Shown here: in pieces, positions 35,063-42,604 of the stretch | How positions within the stretch are numbered: position 1 is the first letter of the stretch | How the letters are laid out: each line of letters begins with the position of its first letter | Notes under the pieces: model-generated | The model's input: the letters and a program-made list of their open reading frames with translations, nothing else | What the model was told of the DNA's origin: nothing | The model's database searches: none | NCBI GenBank assembly: GCA_022842065.1 | Contig: JALHQH010000028.1 | Coordinates: forward strand, 1-64,000 | Direction: 5' to 3' | Origin: Caldilineaceae bacterium | GTDB lineage: Bacteria > Chloroflexota > Anaerolineae > Caldilineales > Caldilineaceae | Length of the DNA: 64,000 bases | Made by a program: the position numbers and the translations under genes

Positions 35063-35427
35063 CAACGCAAACGAGCGCACAAATTCTGCGTGGTGACGTG
35101 GTCTCTGTCGATTTTGAGCCGGTACGCGGTTCTGAACAAGGCAAGGTGCGACCGGCATTGGTCATTCAAAATGATATAGGCAATCGCTATAGCCCTACGA
35201 TTATTGTGGCGGCAATCACAACTGGTAATTACAGTCGCTTTGATGTCAATGTTTTGATCAAAGCACCCGAAGGTGGCTTAACCAATGATTCAATTGTTCT
35301 CCTGCATCAGATACGCACGATCGACCGCACACGGTTGGGGCGACGCTGGGGGCGTGTTTCATCGCAGACCATGACACAGGTTGACGAAGCAATCAAGATC
35401 AGCCTGGGACTTGTGCCAGTTTCTTGA
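35059..35427 (+). CDS. MazF/PemK-family endoribonuclease toxin
   Basis: 122 residues. The family signature is intact: RGDVVSVDFEPVRGSEQGKV with the conserved RGD/E start, RPALVIQND, and VLLHQIRTIDRTRLG with the core Arg and Thr. MazF toxins cut single-stranded RNA at short motifs and stop growth when the antitoxin decays. The cleavage motif cannot be predicted. The convergent GNAT remnant on the other strand begins 36 bases after the stop. Confidence 0.9.
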   Translation: MTTQTSAQILRGDVVSVDFEPVRGSEQGKVRPALVIQNDIGNRYSPTIIVAAITTGNYSRFDVNVLIKAPEGGLTNDSIVLLHQIRTIDRTRLGRRWGRVSSQTMTQVDEAIKISLGLVPVS

Positions 35428-35463
35428 GTGTAAGTTAAGGCATGCGCAAGGCTGGAAGGGCAC

Positions 35464-35964
35464 TCACGACGTAAGCCAATAACTTTCCGGTCCCGCCACA
35501 AAGCCCAAATTACAATAGACCGCCGCCGCCGCGTTGCCGACCGTGGCAAAGAGGCGCAGCGCAGATAAGTCGGGTGGAGCGTGCTCAATGCCTGACGCAA
35601 CATCGCGCTCGCCAATCTCTGACCACGAAATTCGCGCTGCACCACCACATCATAGACCAACGACCAGCCTTCCCAAAGCGAGATCAGATAAGCCGCGATC
35701 ATCTGTTAACTTTGCGCGTCAACCAGCAGCGTCGACGCTTGCTGCACCACGGCCGGCTCGGCATTATGTTGAAAATAGTCGTCCACTATCTTCGCCGGAA
35801 AAGCGACCCACCAGTTGCTCCCAGCTTTGGCGAAACCAAACGTTCTGCGCCAGTTCCGCCGTGGTAAAGTGGATGGCAAAGACGGTTGGATTAGCGCGCT
35901 CCAGGCTATAATCTTTGCCCAGATCAAACTGGGTTTGTTGGGCATCCCAAGTCGGGAAATTCAT
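35464..35964 (-). pseudogene. GNAT acetyltransferase with two frameshifts and a stop
   Basis: The start MNFPTWDAQQTQFDLGKDYS is in one frame to about 35785, then the protein continues one frame over (VDDYFQHNAEPAVVQQAS) to a TAA at 35706-35708, continues past it in the same frame with the acetyl-CoA site VVQREFRGQRLASAMLRQAL, and near 35550 returns to the first frame for the family's end (LFATVGNAAAAVYCNLGF, stop at 35464). About 166 codons in all, normal for a GNAT. Three independent lesions make a working enzyme unlikely. It lies between the toxin and another GNAT. Confidence 0.8.
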
Positions 35965-35988
35965 AGTTCGACCCCTCTATCAAATTGG

Positions 35989-36576
35989 CTAGGTCAAATA
36001 ATTTTCGATGACGCCCATCACACCGGGTGCATCCGGCCAATCTTCGTCCAAGCGTTCAGGATTGCTGGCGACGCGCATCCCTACATGTTTCATCAGGGCA
36101 ATCGAACCCGCGTTTTTGCGATTGGTCGAGGCAAATATCCGCTCGATTTTCAACTCGCCAAAGGCATAATCAAATAAGGCATGGACTGCTTCGTTTGCGT
36201 AGCCCTGCCGTTGCTGTTGGCTGGCGATGGCATAACCAATCTCCAACTCAAGAGTCGTAAATTTTGTTGGCGGCTTTTCCCTTTGGTTAAAAAGCAGTGG
36301 CCAGAAGAGACGTTGTTCCTGTGGCGGACGCACGATCAATAAAAACCCACAGATACCAATGATCGCTTCGGTGGTTTTCAGTACCACTGCGCGATAACCA
36401 AGTAGGTCGTCCATGTACGCTAGGCTGATCTCGTGTTGTAAGCGTTCACGTCGTTGTTCTAATGAAATGTTCGGCCCTGCCCAGTGCAAGTCATGGTCAA
36501 GCAATTGATGGGCGGCTTCGAGATCGGCCATGACAAAGGGGCGGATCAACAGTCGTTTGGTTTCAAGCTTCAGCAT
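35989..36576 (-). CDS. RimJ/RimL-type GNAT acetyltransferase
   Basis: 195 residues. The start LETKRLLIRPFVMADLEAAH is the RimJ/RimL beginning. The acetyl-CoA site is IGYAIASQQQRQGYANEAVH and the end has the N-x-x-S-x-x-LMKHVGM motif. Relatives acetylate protein N-termini, aminoglycosides or other amines. The ATG lies inside the end of a 53-residue ORF (36570-36731) whose stop overlaps it, which suggests translational coupling; the gene lacks its own obvious ribosome binding site. Confidence 0.83.
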   Translation of the reverse strand: MLKLETKRLLIRPFVMADLEAAHQLLDHDLHWAGPNISLEQRRERLQHEISLAYMDDLLGYRAVVLKTTEAIIGICGFLLIVRPPQEQRLFWPLLFNQREKPPTKFTTLELEIGYAIASQQQRQGYANEAVHALFDYAFGELKIERIFASTNRKNAGSIALMKHVGMRVASNPERLDEDWPDAPGVMGVIENYLT

Positions 36577-36731
36577 GATTTCGCTGCCTTTGCTCTAACT
36601 TTCTCGCTAAGTTCCGTGTATGCGTGTCCAGCCGTTTCTGCGCAGCCATGCGCGATTAGAAATTTCACTACGCTTTCACGCAGTACAGGGCCAAAATCTA
36701 CGCCGTGCTGTAATTCCAGTAATACGGACAT
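36570..36731 (-). CDS. Small ORF (53 residues) coupled to the downstream GNAT
   Basis: ATG at 36731 with a strong ribosome binding site AAAGGAG seven bases before; reads MSVLLELQHGVDFGPVLRES and on to a TGA at 36570-36572 that overlaps the GNAT start (ATGCTGA). Codon use looks coding and the helix-forming LRESVVKFLIAHGCAETAG stretch is plausible protein. No family recognised. It follows the phosphotransferase by 48 bases, so the three may form one transcript. Functions to consider are a leader for translational coupling or a small helper subunit. Confidence 0.55.
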   Translation of the reverse strand: MSVLLELQHGVDFGPVLRESVVKFLIAHGCAETAGHAYTELSEKVRAKAAKSC

Positions 36732-36779
36732 TTGTGCTCTCCTTTACGTTTCACCATTGTTTTTGAAAAAACAACTTTG

Positions 36780-37736
36780 TCACCCCACTTTCTGGCGAAT
36801 CGACGCATAGTAAAACGGCAATTTCGGCCCGTAATCCACGCGCACGGCTGGGTTGTCGGCATTGTAGATCCAATCCAACGCGTTAAGTTGGATGGCGACA
36901 ATAAAAGGGTTCAGTTCTTCTGGTTGGGAAAAGGGTAATCCAGCTACCTCGGCATAACCCGCGATAAAACTTTGCCAAAGTGGCGTAAAATCTGTCGGCT
37001 CGTCTTGTAATTCAGTCCAGAGCACGGTTAGATCATAGAGATAGTGACCGCGCCCCAACTGTTCAAAATCCATGATGGTGATCTCTCCATCCTGTACCAA
37101 CATGTTGCCCAGATGCAGATCGGCATGAATAATCCCATAATTGGCAGGGGTCGTGCCAAGCTGATCCAGCGCCGCTACCACATAATCAATCGCACGATCC
37201 AGCAAAGCCACCTGCTCAGCCCCAATGGCCGCGCGATGTTTGTCGATCCAGCCGCGATGACTCACCATCAACGATTGATCATAACAATAGTCGCTACGGA
37301 AATCACTGCTGGCGTCGGGAAAGGGAAATTCGCGGGCAATGTTATGTAATGCTGCGGCACTCTGCCCAATTTTGTGCATCTGGGCGGGTGTAGCCGAGCC
37401 GCGCAGTTCCTGTCCCTCGATCCACGCAAAGAGGCAACTCAGACGCTCGCCGGTTGGCGTGGCTGTGACCGTGACAAACTCGCCGCGATCGTTGGCAATG
37501 GGGCGTGGGGCCAGTCGCGGGTCGCGTTGCGCCACAAAGTCGAGCCAGCGCATCTCGTCTACCATCGAGCGGCGTTTCATGTTGGGAAAGCCACAGATGC
37601 GCAGGCTAAAGCGTTGCTGATCGCTGTTTTCTACGCGGTAAACGTGGTTGTTATAGCTGTGCAAAGCGGTTGCCTGCGCGGTGGCTAAACCATAGCGCGG
37701 CAGAATTTGTTGTAAGAGCAGCTGTTTGTCGTCCAT
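36780..37736 (-). CDS. Phosphotransferase, aminoglycoside/choline/homoserine kinase-like (APH family)
   Basis: 318 residues from the ATG at 37736 with AGGAG seven bases before; upstream in-frame codons overlap a HEAT-protein remnant. The catalytic loop is YGIIHADLHLGNMLV (H-x-D-x(4)-N) followed by the metal-binding DFEQLGRGHYLYDL. Relatives phosphorylate aminoglycosides, macrolides, homoserine, choline or stachydrine-like amines. The LDRAIDYVVAALDQL region before the loop and length around 320 fit the Ser/homoserine kinase type as well as drug kinases. Substrate not assignable. Confidence 0.85.
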   Translation of the reverse strand: MDDKQLLLQQILPRYGLATAQATALHSYNNHVYRVENSDQQRFSLRICGFPNMKRRSMVDEMRWLDFVAQRDPRLAPRPIANDRGEFVTVTATPTGERLSCLFAWIEGQELRGSATPAQMHKIGQSAAALHNIAREFPFPDASSDFRSDYCYDQSLMVSHRGWIDKHRAAIGAEQVALLDRAIDYVVAALDQLGTTPANYGIIHADLHLGNMLVQDGEITIMDFEQLGRGHYLYDLTVLWTELQDEPTDFTPLWQSFIAGYAEVAGLPFSQPEELNPFIVAIQLNALDWIYNADNPAVRVDYGPKLPFYYASIRQKVG

Positions 37737-38034
37737 TTTGTGACTCCTGTGCATGATCATTTTTCTCAAACGGTAAATGGCTTCCGATACATGGTAATGC
37801 GCTCTTGTCCACACAATTGCGGCGCACTTTGGTGTGGGCGTGCGTTAACCCGGCGATCAAGGCTGGGATGGCGAGGGGACCCGCCTGTTGCAAACCCCAG
37901 ATCGCCGGGATCAACACCTGCATGTCACGCGCGCAAAGTTGCTCGACCATTTCGTCAAACTTTTCTACTTGCTCTTGGCCTTGTTGCGCCAATTGCGTGC
38001 CTTGTTGCCACCATTGTCGTGCTTGTTCTTTCAT
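37651..38034 (-). pseudogene. Truncated HEAT-repeat protein
   Basis: ATG at 38034. The first 75 residues are plausible protein: a helical, Gln-rich start MKEQARQWWQQGTQLAQQGQ, then one HEAT-type repeat with IPALIAGLTHAHTKVRRNC. After about residue 75 the reading frame becomes unlike protein and runs 86 bases into the phosphotransferase gene. A HEAT protein would normally have several repeats, so this is probably the 5' end of a deleted gene. It could still be translated and coupled to the gene downstream. Confidence 0.5.
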
Positions 38035-38065
38035 CGCGGACCTTCACTTTCTTTAAGACCACAAT

Positions 38066-39097
38066 TTAACCCTTCATCAGCCGGTAGACCTCGTCGGTCA
38101 CCTTCCACGGCTCAGCCCAAACCGCATTGCAGAGGACGACAATTGAAAGTTGGCTTTGCGTCCACAAACGGAAATCGCTCACAAAACCATCGTCCTCGCC
38201 GTCATGCTCCACCACCAACTCGGATTGGCCGCGCCGCACCCACCAACCCAGCGCCGTATCGCTTTGCACCTCCGTGCGCTTATTTTGCACCTGTGTTGCC
38301 CACATGTCGGTGTAGCTTTGCGCTTGTAGGATGCGTGCACCATCAAGCTCACCACGGCGCAGATGCGCAGTCGCATAGCGCGTCATCTCCAATACATTGC
38401 TTGCCACACAGCCACAGGGTACATGGATGCGATTATAGGGATAGTAAGATTGTTTAATCACGCCCGCCTCGTCTTGCTCATAACCGATCGCCAGTAGTGC
38501 TGGATCACCTTGACGTGGGGGCATAGTGGTGGTCTTATGCATCCCCAGTGGTTGCAGGAGCCGGCTGTGCAGATAGGCTTCGTAACTCATGCCACTCAAC
38601 TTGGCGATTAGATCGCCGAGCACGTTATAGGCAATATCGCTGTAGGAGATCGCTCCTGCGCCCAATTCGATTAACTTGTGCGTCGCTAGGCCGCGCACAT
38701 GACGTTCCAGCGCGTCATCACCGAATTCTGGCTTATCCCAGCTATAATCTTCAGGGTGACCAATGCCGCTGGTGTGGCAAAGACATTGGCGAATCGTAAT
38801 CTGATTCGAGCGTGGGTCATCCACCTGGAAATAGGGTAGATGCTTCACAATCGGGTCATCCAGATCCAGCTTGCCGGCCTCGCGCAATTGCATAATCGCC
38901 GTGCTGGTCATGGTTTTGACCACGGAAGCTAGATGAAAGAGCGTCTCTGGCGTGACTGGCTTTTTTGTGTGTTGATCCTGCACGCCATAACCGCGGCTAA
39001 AGCGCATTTCACCCGCTTGCGCCACCGCAATTGCCAAGCCAACGACAGCAGCGTCTTGCATGTATTGGTGTAAGTAAGCATCAATTTTTTCATTCAT
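38066..39097 (-). CDS. Serine hydrolase of the beta-lactamase class C/esterase family
   Basis: 343 residues with AAAAAGGAAA before the ATG and no signal peptide, so cytosolic. The active-site Ser and Lys are in ASVVKTMT (SxxK), the second motif is YSD (in ISYSDIAYNVLG), and HDG (in VVEHDGEDDG) takes the place of KTG. Family members are esterases, D-aminopeptidases or beta-lactamase-like enzymes; lack of export argues against a cell-wall role. The gene can only be transcribed through two terminators, 49 and 141 bases upstream, preceded by a leader ORF, so it is probably controlled by attenuation. Confidence 0.85.
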   Translation of the reverse strand: MNEKIDAYLHQYMQDAAVVGLAIAVAQAGEMRFSRGYGVQDQHTKKPVTPETLFHLASVVKTMTSTAIMQLREAGKLDLDDPIVKHLPYFQVDDPRSNQITIRQCLCHTSGIGHPEDYSWDKPEFGDDALERHVRGLATHKLIELGAGAISYSDIAYNVLGDLIAKLSGMSYEAYLHSRLLQPLGMHKTTTMPPRQGDPALLAIGYEQDEAGVIKQSYYPYNRIHVPCGCVASNVLEMTRYATAHLRRGELDGARILQAQSYTDMWATQVQNKRTEVQSDTALGWWVRRGQSELVVEHDGEDDGFVSDFRLWTQSQLSIVVLCNAVWAEPWKVTDEVYRLMKG

Positions 39098-39140
39098 GGT
39101 CTGGTTTCCTTTTTACGTTGTTTTTTTAACGATTCAGGCG

Positions 39141-39192
39141 ATAACAAAAAAGACGTAGACGACGGAGAATCTTCTCCAACGCCTACGTCTTT
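39141..39192 (-). terminator. Intrinsic terminator 2 of the hydrolase leader
   Basis: Reading toward the hydrolase, AAAGACGTAG (39192-39183) pairs with CTACGTCTTT (39158-39149), with an inner GGAGAA/TTCTCC pair, and runs into TTTTTTGTTAT. It ends 44 bases before the hydrolase ATG, leaving no room for another promoter in between. Confidence 0.75.
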
Positions 39193-39237
39193 CGATGCTG
39201 CTTGCCCCAATCCCCCAATGGATTGCTGGCAGGCAGG

Positions 39238-39275
39238 AATAAAAAGGCCGCAGGCGCTAAAGATGCGCTGCGGCC
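39238..39275 (-). terminator. Intrinsic terminator 1 after the leader ORF
   Basis: GGCCGCAGCGC pairs with GCGCCTGCGGCC (stem region 39275-39246) and is followed by TTTTTATT. It begins 24 bases after the stop codon of the 30-residue leader ORF. Very strong stem and classic T-tract. Confidence 0.85.
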
Positions 39276-39298
39276 TCGATAATCAGAGAATTACCAGG

Positions 39299-39391
39299 TC
39301 AACTGGCGGCAGACGCACCTATTCCCAAAGCAAAAATCGCAACACCGGCTGGGGCAGCAGGCGTAACAGAATTCATGCGGATGATGGACAT
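39299..39391 (-). CDS. 30-residue leader ORF or small peptide gene
   Basis: ATG at 39391, with an excellent ribosome binding site AAAAAAGGAG nine bases before it and a good promoter 50 bases further up. The peptide begins MSIIRMNSVTPAAPAG and continues with a hydrophobic VAIFALGIGASAAS end. A strong terminator follows 24 bases after the stop. It may be a leader peptide whose translation sets read-through into the hydrolase, or a free-standing small membrane-active peptide or peptide precursor. No family recognised. Confidence 0.6.
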   Translation of the reverse strand: MSIIRMNSVTPAAPAGVAIFALGIGASAAS

Positions 39392-39447
39392 CGAATGCGT
39401 CTCCTTTTTTAAATAGTCGAAAACTTGAGCGTTTCCGCCGAGGTGGA

Positions 39448-39477
39448 ATTGTATCACGACGTAATTGGCGGTGGCAA
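39448..39477 (-). promoter_or_regulatory. Sigma-70-type promoter of the leader transcript
   Basis: Reading on the minus strand, TTGCCA (39477-39472) and TACAAT (39453-39448) are separated by 18 bases. The start site would be near 39441, about 50 bases before the leader ORF. No other promoter is seen between it and the hydrolase. Confidence 0.65.
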
Positions 39478-39500
39478 AAAACTGTAGGAAAAGTTACGCG

Positions 39501-39629
39501 CTACTCGAAAATTTCCTCAATCAGAAGCTGAATGGCAAGTTGTTCGTCAATCACCTCGCCTATGCCAAAGGTCACAAAACGATCAGGGGTGGAATGGACA
39601 AATACGGTACGCGTACTGGGCGCGACCAA
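39501..39629 (-). pseudogene. Probable gene remnant (C-terminal fragment, 42 codons)
   Basis: A minus-strand frame closing with TAG at 39501-39503 reads like real protein: STRTVFVHSTPDRFVTFGIG, then EVIDEQLAIQLLIEEIFE. It has no ATG and no ribosome binding site; a TTG at 39629 would be the only start. Most likely the end of a decayed gene, just upstream of the leader promoter. The rest of 39392-39791 contains the leader promoter and a 19-bp repeat and nothing else recognised. Confidence 0.35.
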
Positions 39630-39720
39630 CCAACTTTAGTATATCCGTAAATAGGGAATCTGGGGAATTCACAGATGCGTTTTCCCGGGTGCCCCCTGGG
39701 CGTGCTTCCGAAATAACCTG

Positions 39721-39739
39721 CCCCCAAAGTGAGATACAC
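39721..39739. repeat. 19-bp repeat shared with 46514-46532 (inverted)
   Basis: CCCCCAAAGTGAGATACAC here is found exactly, on the other strand, at 46514-46532. The flanks differ. Such an isolated shared end could be the outer terminus of an insertion sequence left behind after deletion or excision. Confidence 0.5.
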
Positions 39740-39791
39740 CCAATTTTTGCGTCAAGTTGAAATTGGCAATCCTACGTGCTATACTAACCCT

Positions 39792-40103
39792 ATGAATAAT
39801 CAACGCGCCCGCTATGTGTGGGATTATGATCTCACCCAAGAACAATTTGATGCCATGTTGGCTGGGGAGTATGTCGACGGTCACCTGAACCGCGATTGGG
39901 CCGCCGTGCGCCTGATCGAATGGGCACCCTATCGGGAGATGATCCAGCGGCTTGGCTATAAGGCGTTGGTCGAGAATTGGCCGCGCTGGCGAAGTCGCCT
40001 GCGTTCTGCACAACAAACACGCTCCATCGATTTTTTGGTTGACTGGCTGCCGAAACATCACCCTGAGTTATTAAGTGAAACAAACGAGCATGGCAAGCGA
40101 TAA
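39792..40103 (+). CDS. Putative antitoxin partner of the AbiEii-like toxin
   Basis: 103 residues from the ATG at 39792, just after a possible -10 (TATACT, 39779-39784). The protein begins RARYVWDYDLTQEQFDAML and has the pattern W-D-Y-D...R-L-I-E-W...L-G-Y that I associate with small (DUF6922-like) proteins placed before nucleotidyltransferase toxins. It is much shorter than classic AbiEi and has no visible winged helix. Its end overlaps the start of the toxin gene by 14 to 29 bases, depending on the toxin start. Antitoxin role is inferred from position. Confidence 0.65.
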   Translation: MNNQRARYVWDYDLTQEQFDAMLAGEYVDGHLNRDWAAVRLIEWAPYREMIQRLGYKALVENWPRWRSRLRSAQQTRSIDFLVDWLPKHHPELLSETNEHGKR

Positions 40104-40755
40104 AGCGTATTATTTTGAACAACTGTATCCACTGCAAGATCAGGTGCTCAGCCTAATCGACGCCCAAGCAACGGGTTTCTATTTGACCGGCGGCACGGCA
40201 CTTGCCCGATCTTATCTTCACCATCGTTTTTCCGACGATCTAGACCTCTTTGTTAACCTCGACCCAGCCTTTGGTGATTGGTGTGGGCGGGTGATCGACG
40301 CGCTATTGCACTTTGAACCGCAGCAAACCCAAGTGATCCTGCGCCAACAATATTTTGCCCGTGTTCTGCTTACCCACAACGAGACGACCCTAAAGATCGA
40401 GATGGTCAACGATGTTCCCTCCCACATCGGCGAAATCCAGCAGCACCCGATCCTCGGTCGCGTCGATAGTCCAGAAAATATTCTCGCCAACAAACTAACC
40501 GCTTTGCTCGGGCGAGAAGAGCCGCGCGACTTGGCCGATGTCTGGGGGCTTTGCACCAAACTTGGCTTATCGATTCAAGCTGCCATCGAAGGCGCAACCA
40601 GCAAAGCAACCGGCATCTATCCCCTCGATCTTGCGCGCCGCCTCTGCTCAGCCACCCACAAAGATTGGGAACAGGTGCGCTGGATCGATGCACCTGATCC
40701 TATCCTCTATCTGGCGGAACTGAACCAACTCGGTGAGCAATTAATTTTGGTTTAG
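40090..40755 (+). CDS. AbiEii/AbiGii-type nucleotidyltransferase toxin
   Basis: 221 residues from the ATG at 40090; a GTG at 40075 would add five. The signature is FYLTGGTALARSYLHHRFSD followed by DLDLF, the G-G-T-A-L-x(8-9)-R-x-S-D-D-L-D of AbiEii/MenT-type toxins, and further on GRVDSPENILANKLTALLGR with the conserved Lys. Relatives add nucleotides to tRNA ends or other targets and block translation, either as a toxin-antitoxin system or in abortive phage defence. The four-base convergent overlap with the next gene is incidental. Confidence 0.85.
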   Translation: MASDKAYYFEQLYPLQDQVLSLIDAQATGFYLTGGTALARSYLHHRFSDDLDLFVNLDPAFGDWCGRVIDALLHFEPQQTQVILRQQYFARVLLTHNETTLKIEMVNDVPSHIGEIQQHPILGRVDSPENILANKLTALLGREEPRDLADVWGLCTKLGLSIQAAIEGATSKATGIYPLDLARRLCSATHKDWEQVRWIDAPDPILYLAELNQLGEQLILV

Positions 40756-41465
40756 TCGATCGACCAATCCTCGCCATATTCAACCATCCCCAGTTTGGCC
40801 GCCACCCGCTGCGAGGCCAGGTTATCCCAACTGGTGTCATAGAGCGGCAACAATCCTTGCTGCCGCACAGCCGCCGCCCACAGGGCCACCGCCGCCCCGG
40901 CATAGCCGCGCCCGCGATAAGCTGGAGCCGTCTCGACCCCTGCCTCGGTCGCTCGGCCAGGCACACGCACACAGCAACAGATCGCCACCGCCTGCCCATC
41001 AACCACGGTGACCGCGGCCGGCCCCAGTTCATAATAGGGCGGCGGCTTTAGCCAATCGGGAAAGTTGGCGCGCAATAGTTCCAGGTTGTCAGGTGTGAGT
41101 AACACCGCATTGGGCGCAACTGGTGGATCGGTGGCGATCCAATAGGCCGGCCCTTGATATTCAGCTTGCACCGGGCCGGTGCGCGCCAAAACCGTGCGGA
41201 TGGCATCAGCCTGGCGCGGCGGCACGGAGAGGTCATCAACGATTGGCTCGTTGCGGCAAAGTTCGTCCAGTTCGCTGGCAATGGCCGGCGGCAGGTCAGC
41301 GTGAAAACGCCACAGGTTGCCTTCACGCGTCCGGCCCATAAAGAAGCGCGGGGCCGGTGGACACGCTTCGTCTGGCCCCGGTTCATTGATATAGCGCAAG
41401 CGGCCCGTCGCGGTCGTCCGAAAGAGGGTATCGATCTGGATTTCCATCAGTTCTAGGTGTGACAT
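40752..41465 (-). CDS. GNAT acetyltransferase (GNAT_acetyltran/FR47-like)
   Basis: 237 residues from the ATG at 41465 (GAGGC upstream). The C-terminal domain has AAVTVVDGQAVAICCCVRVP, then GVETAPAYRGRGYAGAAVAL as acetyl-CoA site and NLASQRVAAKLGMVEYGED at the end. The N-terminal 110 residues start with a segment found in this subfamily (ETDTLFRTTATGRLRYIN-like) and probably bind substrate. Substrate unknown. Confidence 0.8.
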   Translation of the reverse strand: MSHLELMEIQIDTLFRTTATGRLRYINEPGPDEACPPAPRFFMGRTREGNLWRFHADLPPAIASELDELCRNEPIVDDLSVPPRQADAIRTVLARTGPVQAEYQGPAYWIATDPPVAPNAVLLTPDNLELLRANFPDWLKPPPYYELGPAAVTVVDGQAVAICCCVRVPGRATEAGVETAPAYRGRGYAGAAVALWAAAVRQQGLLPLYDTSWDNLASQRVAAKLGMVEYGEDWSID

Positions 41466-41659
41466 TGAAAGTAGCCTCAAAATTTTTAAACAATGGTAAT
41501 GACGGTCCACTTACGCTCGAAAACAATCGTCTCCACGCCCTCTTATCCAACTTCACCGCCAACCCGCCGTGCTTGAAAACTGGCGTGGCTAAAAACGAGA
41601 TCGATATGACTAATTTGCCCCTGCGCATCTCGGCCAAAGCTAAGAGTGTGCCGATCTGA

Positions 41660-42601
41660 CTAGCTGTTACTGCCACGCAGCATATATTTACCCGGTTGCG
41701 GGCGATAGCCTAGCTTTCGGTTAATGGCGAGCATGGGTGCATTAAAGGAATCGTTATTGGTATGCAGGGTTTGCACACCATGTGCTCGCGCATAGCGAAT
41801 GGCAACCAGCTTGAGGGCCAAGGCGATTTTGCGACCGCGATGGGAACGAACGACACCAGTATGTACATTATAGGCATCCTGGGTTTCGGGGCGAAGTTGA
41901 ATGGCACACATGCCAACCCACGCTTCACCATCGATGGCAATCAGTTGCCCGTCAGGACGATACCACGAACTGTTGCAGACCCAATGCTCAAACTCGGCAA
42001 AGGAGGGCCCAGGGCCTTCCCAGCCCGGTATATCCTGATCGGTTGTGGCATTCACCTCGTATAGCTTGTGGCGCGCTTCCTGGGTATCGTGGAAGTCGGC
42101 CAGCGAACAAAAGCGAATCCCAGCGGCTTCCAATGTTGGGATCACCGAGTGGTAGGGCGTCTCATTAAATGTTGCCAAATCTAGCACCGAGGCAAAGTGA
42201 TGACGATCCATCGTAAACCCGCGCCGTTGCGCAAAGTCGAGCGAGGTTGGATCATTATCCAGCACCTCGCTGGTCAGGTGGGTTGCCCTGTGTATCTGCA
42301 GAAACGTCAGGGCATCAGCATAGAGAGCAGCGCCGATCCCCTGACCCCGCCAAGCTGGATCAACACCTACCCACACGTAAAAATGATGGTCTGGCGACCA
42401 GGGCGCATGAAAAACCACACTATAGCCAATTACGGCGTCCTTTGCATCTACCGCCACCAAGCGCTGGGTAATGCGTCCTGGGGCGGTTTGCGTAAACCAC
42501 TCTTGCACAATTTCCAGCGGTACTGGTGGTGACTCAAACGCATTCACAACAGCCGCGATGCCGGCAATGTCAGTCTCGGGTCGAGCGGGACGTATGTTCA
42601 T
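41660..42601 (-). CDS. Tandem GNAT acetyltransferase (MshD-like layout)
   Basis: 313 residues with AGAGGT before the ATG. Domain 1 has VWVGVDPAWRGQGIGAALYA and TSLDFAQRRGFTMDR. Domain 2 has VHTGVVRSHRGRKIALALKL and DSFNAPMLAINRKLGYRP. Both acetyl-CoA loops are intact. The layout is that of mycothiol synthase and of many uncharacterised tandem acetyltransferases; no other mycothiol gene except a PIG-L protein far away supports a thiol role. Followed at once by a truncated kinase gene. Confidence 0.8.
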   Translation of the reverse strand: MNIRPARPETDIAGIAAVVNAFESPPVPLEIVQEWFTQTAPGRITQRLVAVDAKDAVIGYSVVFHAPWSPDHHFYVWVGVDPAWRGQGIGAALYADALTFLQIHRATHLTSEVLDNDPTSLDFAQRRGFTMDRHHFASVLDLATFNETPYHSVIPTLEAAGIRFCSLADFHDTQEARHKLYEVNATTDQDIPGWEGPGPSFAEFEHWVCNSSWYRPDGQLIAIDGEAWVGMCAIQLRPETQDAYNVHTGVVRSHRGRKIALALKLVAIRYARAHGVQTLHTNNDSFNAPMLAINRKLGYRPQPGKYMLRGSNS

Positions 42602-42604
42602 CTT

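Noticed and set aside
35307..35702. 131-codon minus-strand gene over the MazF 3' end
   Set aside because: Its first part is the middle of the broken GNAT and the rest is antisense to the toxin gene.
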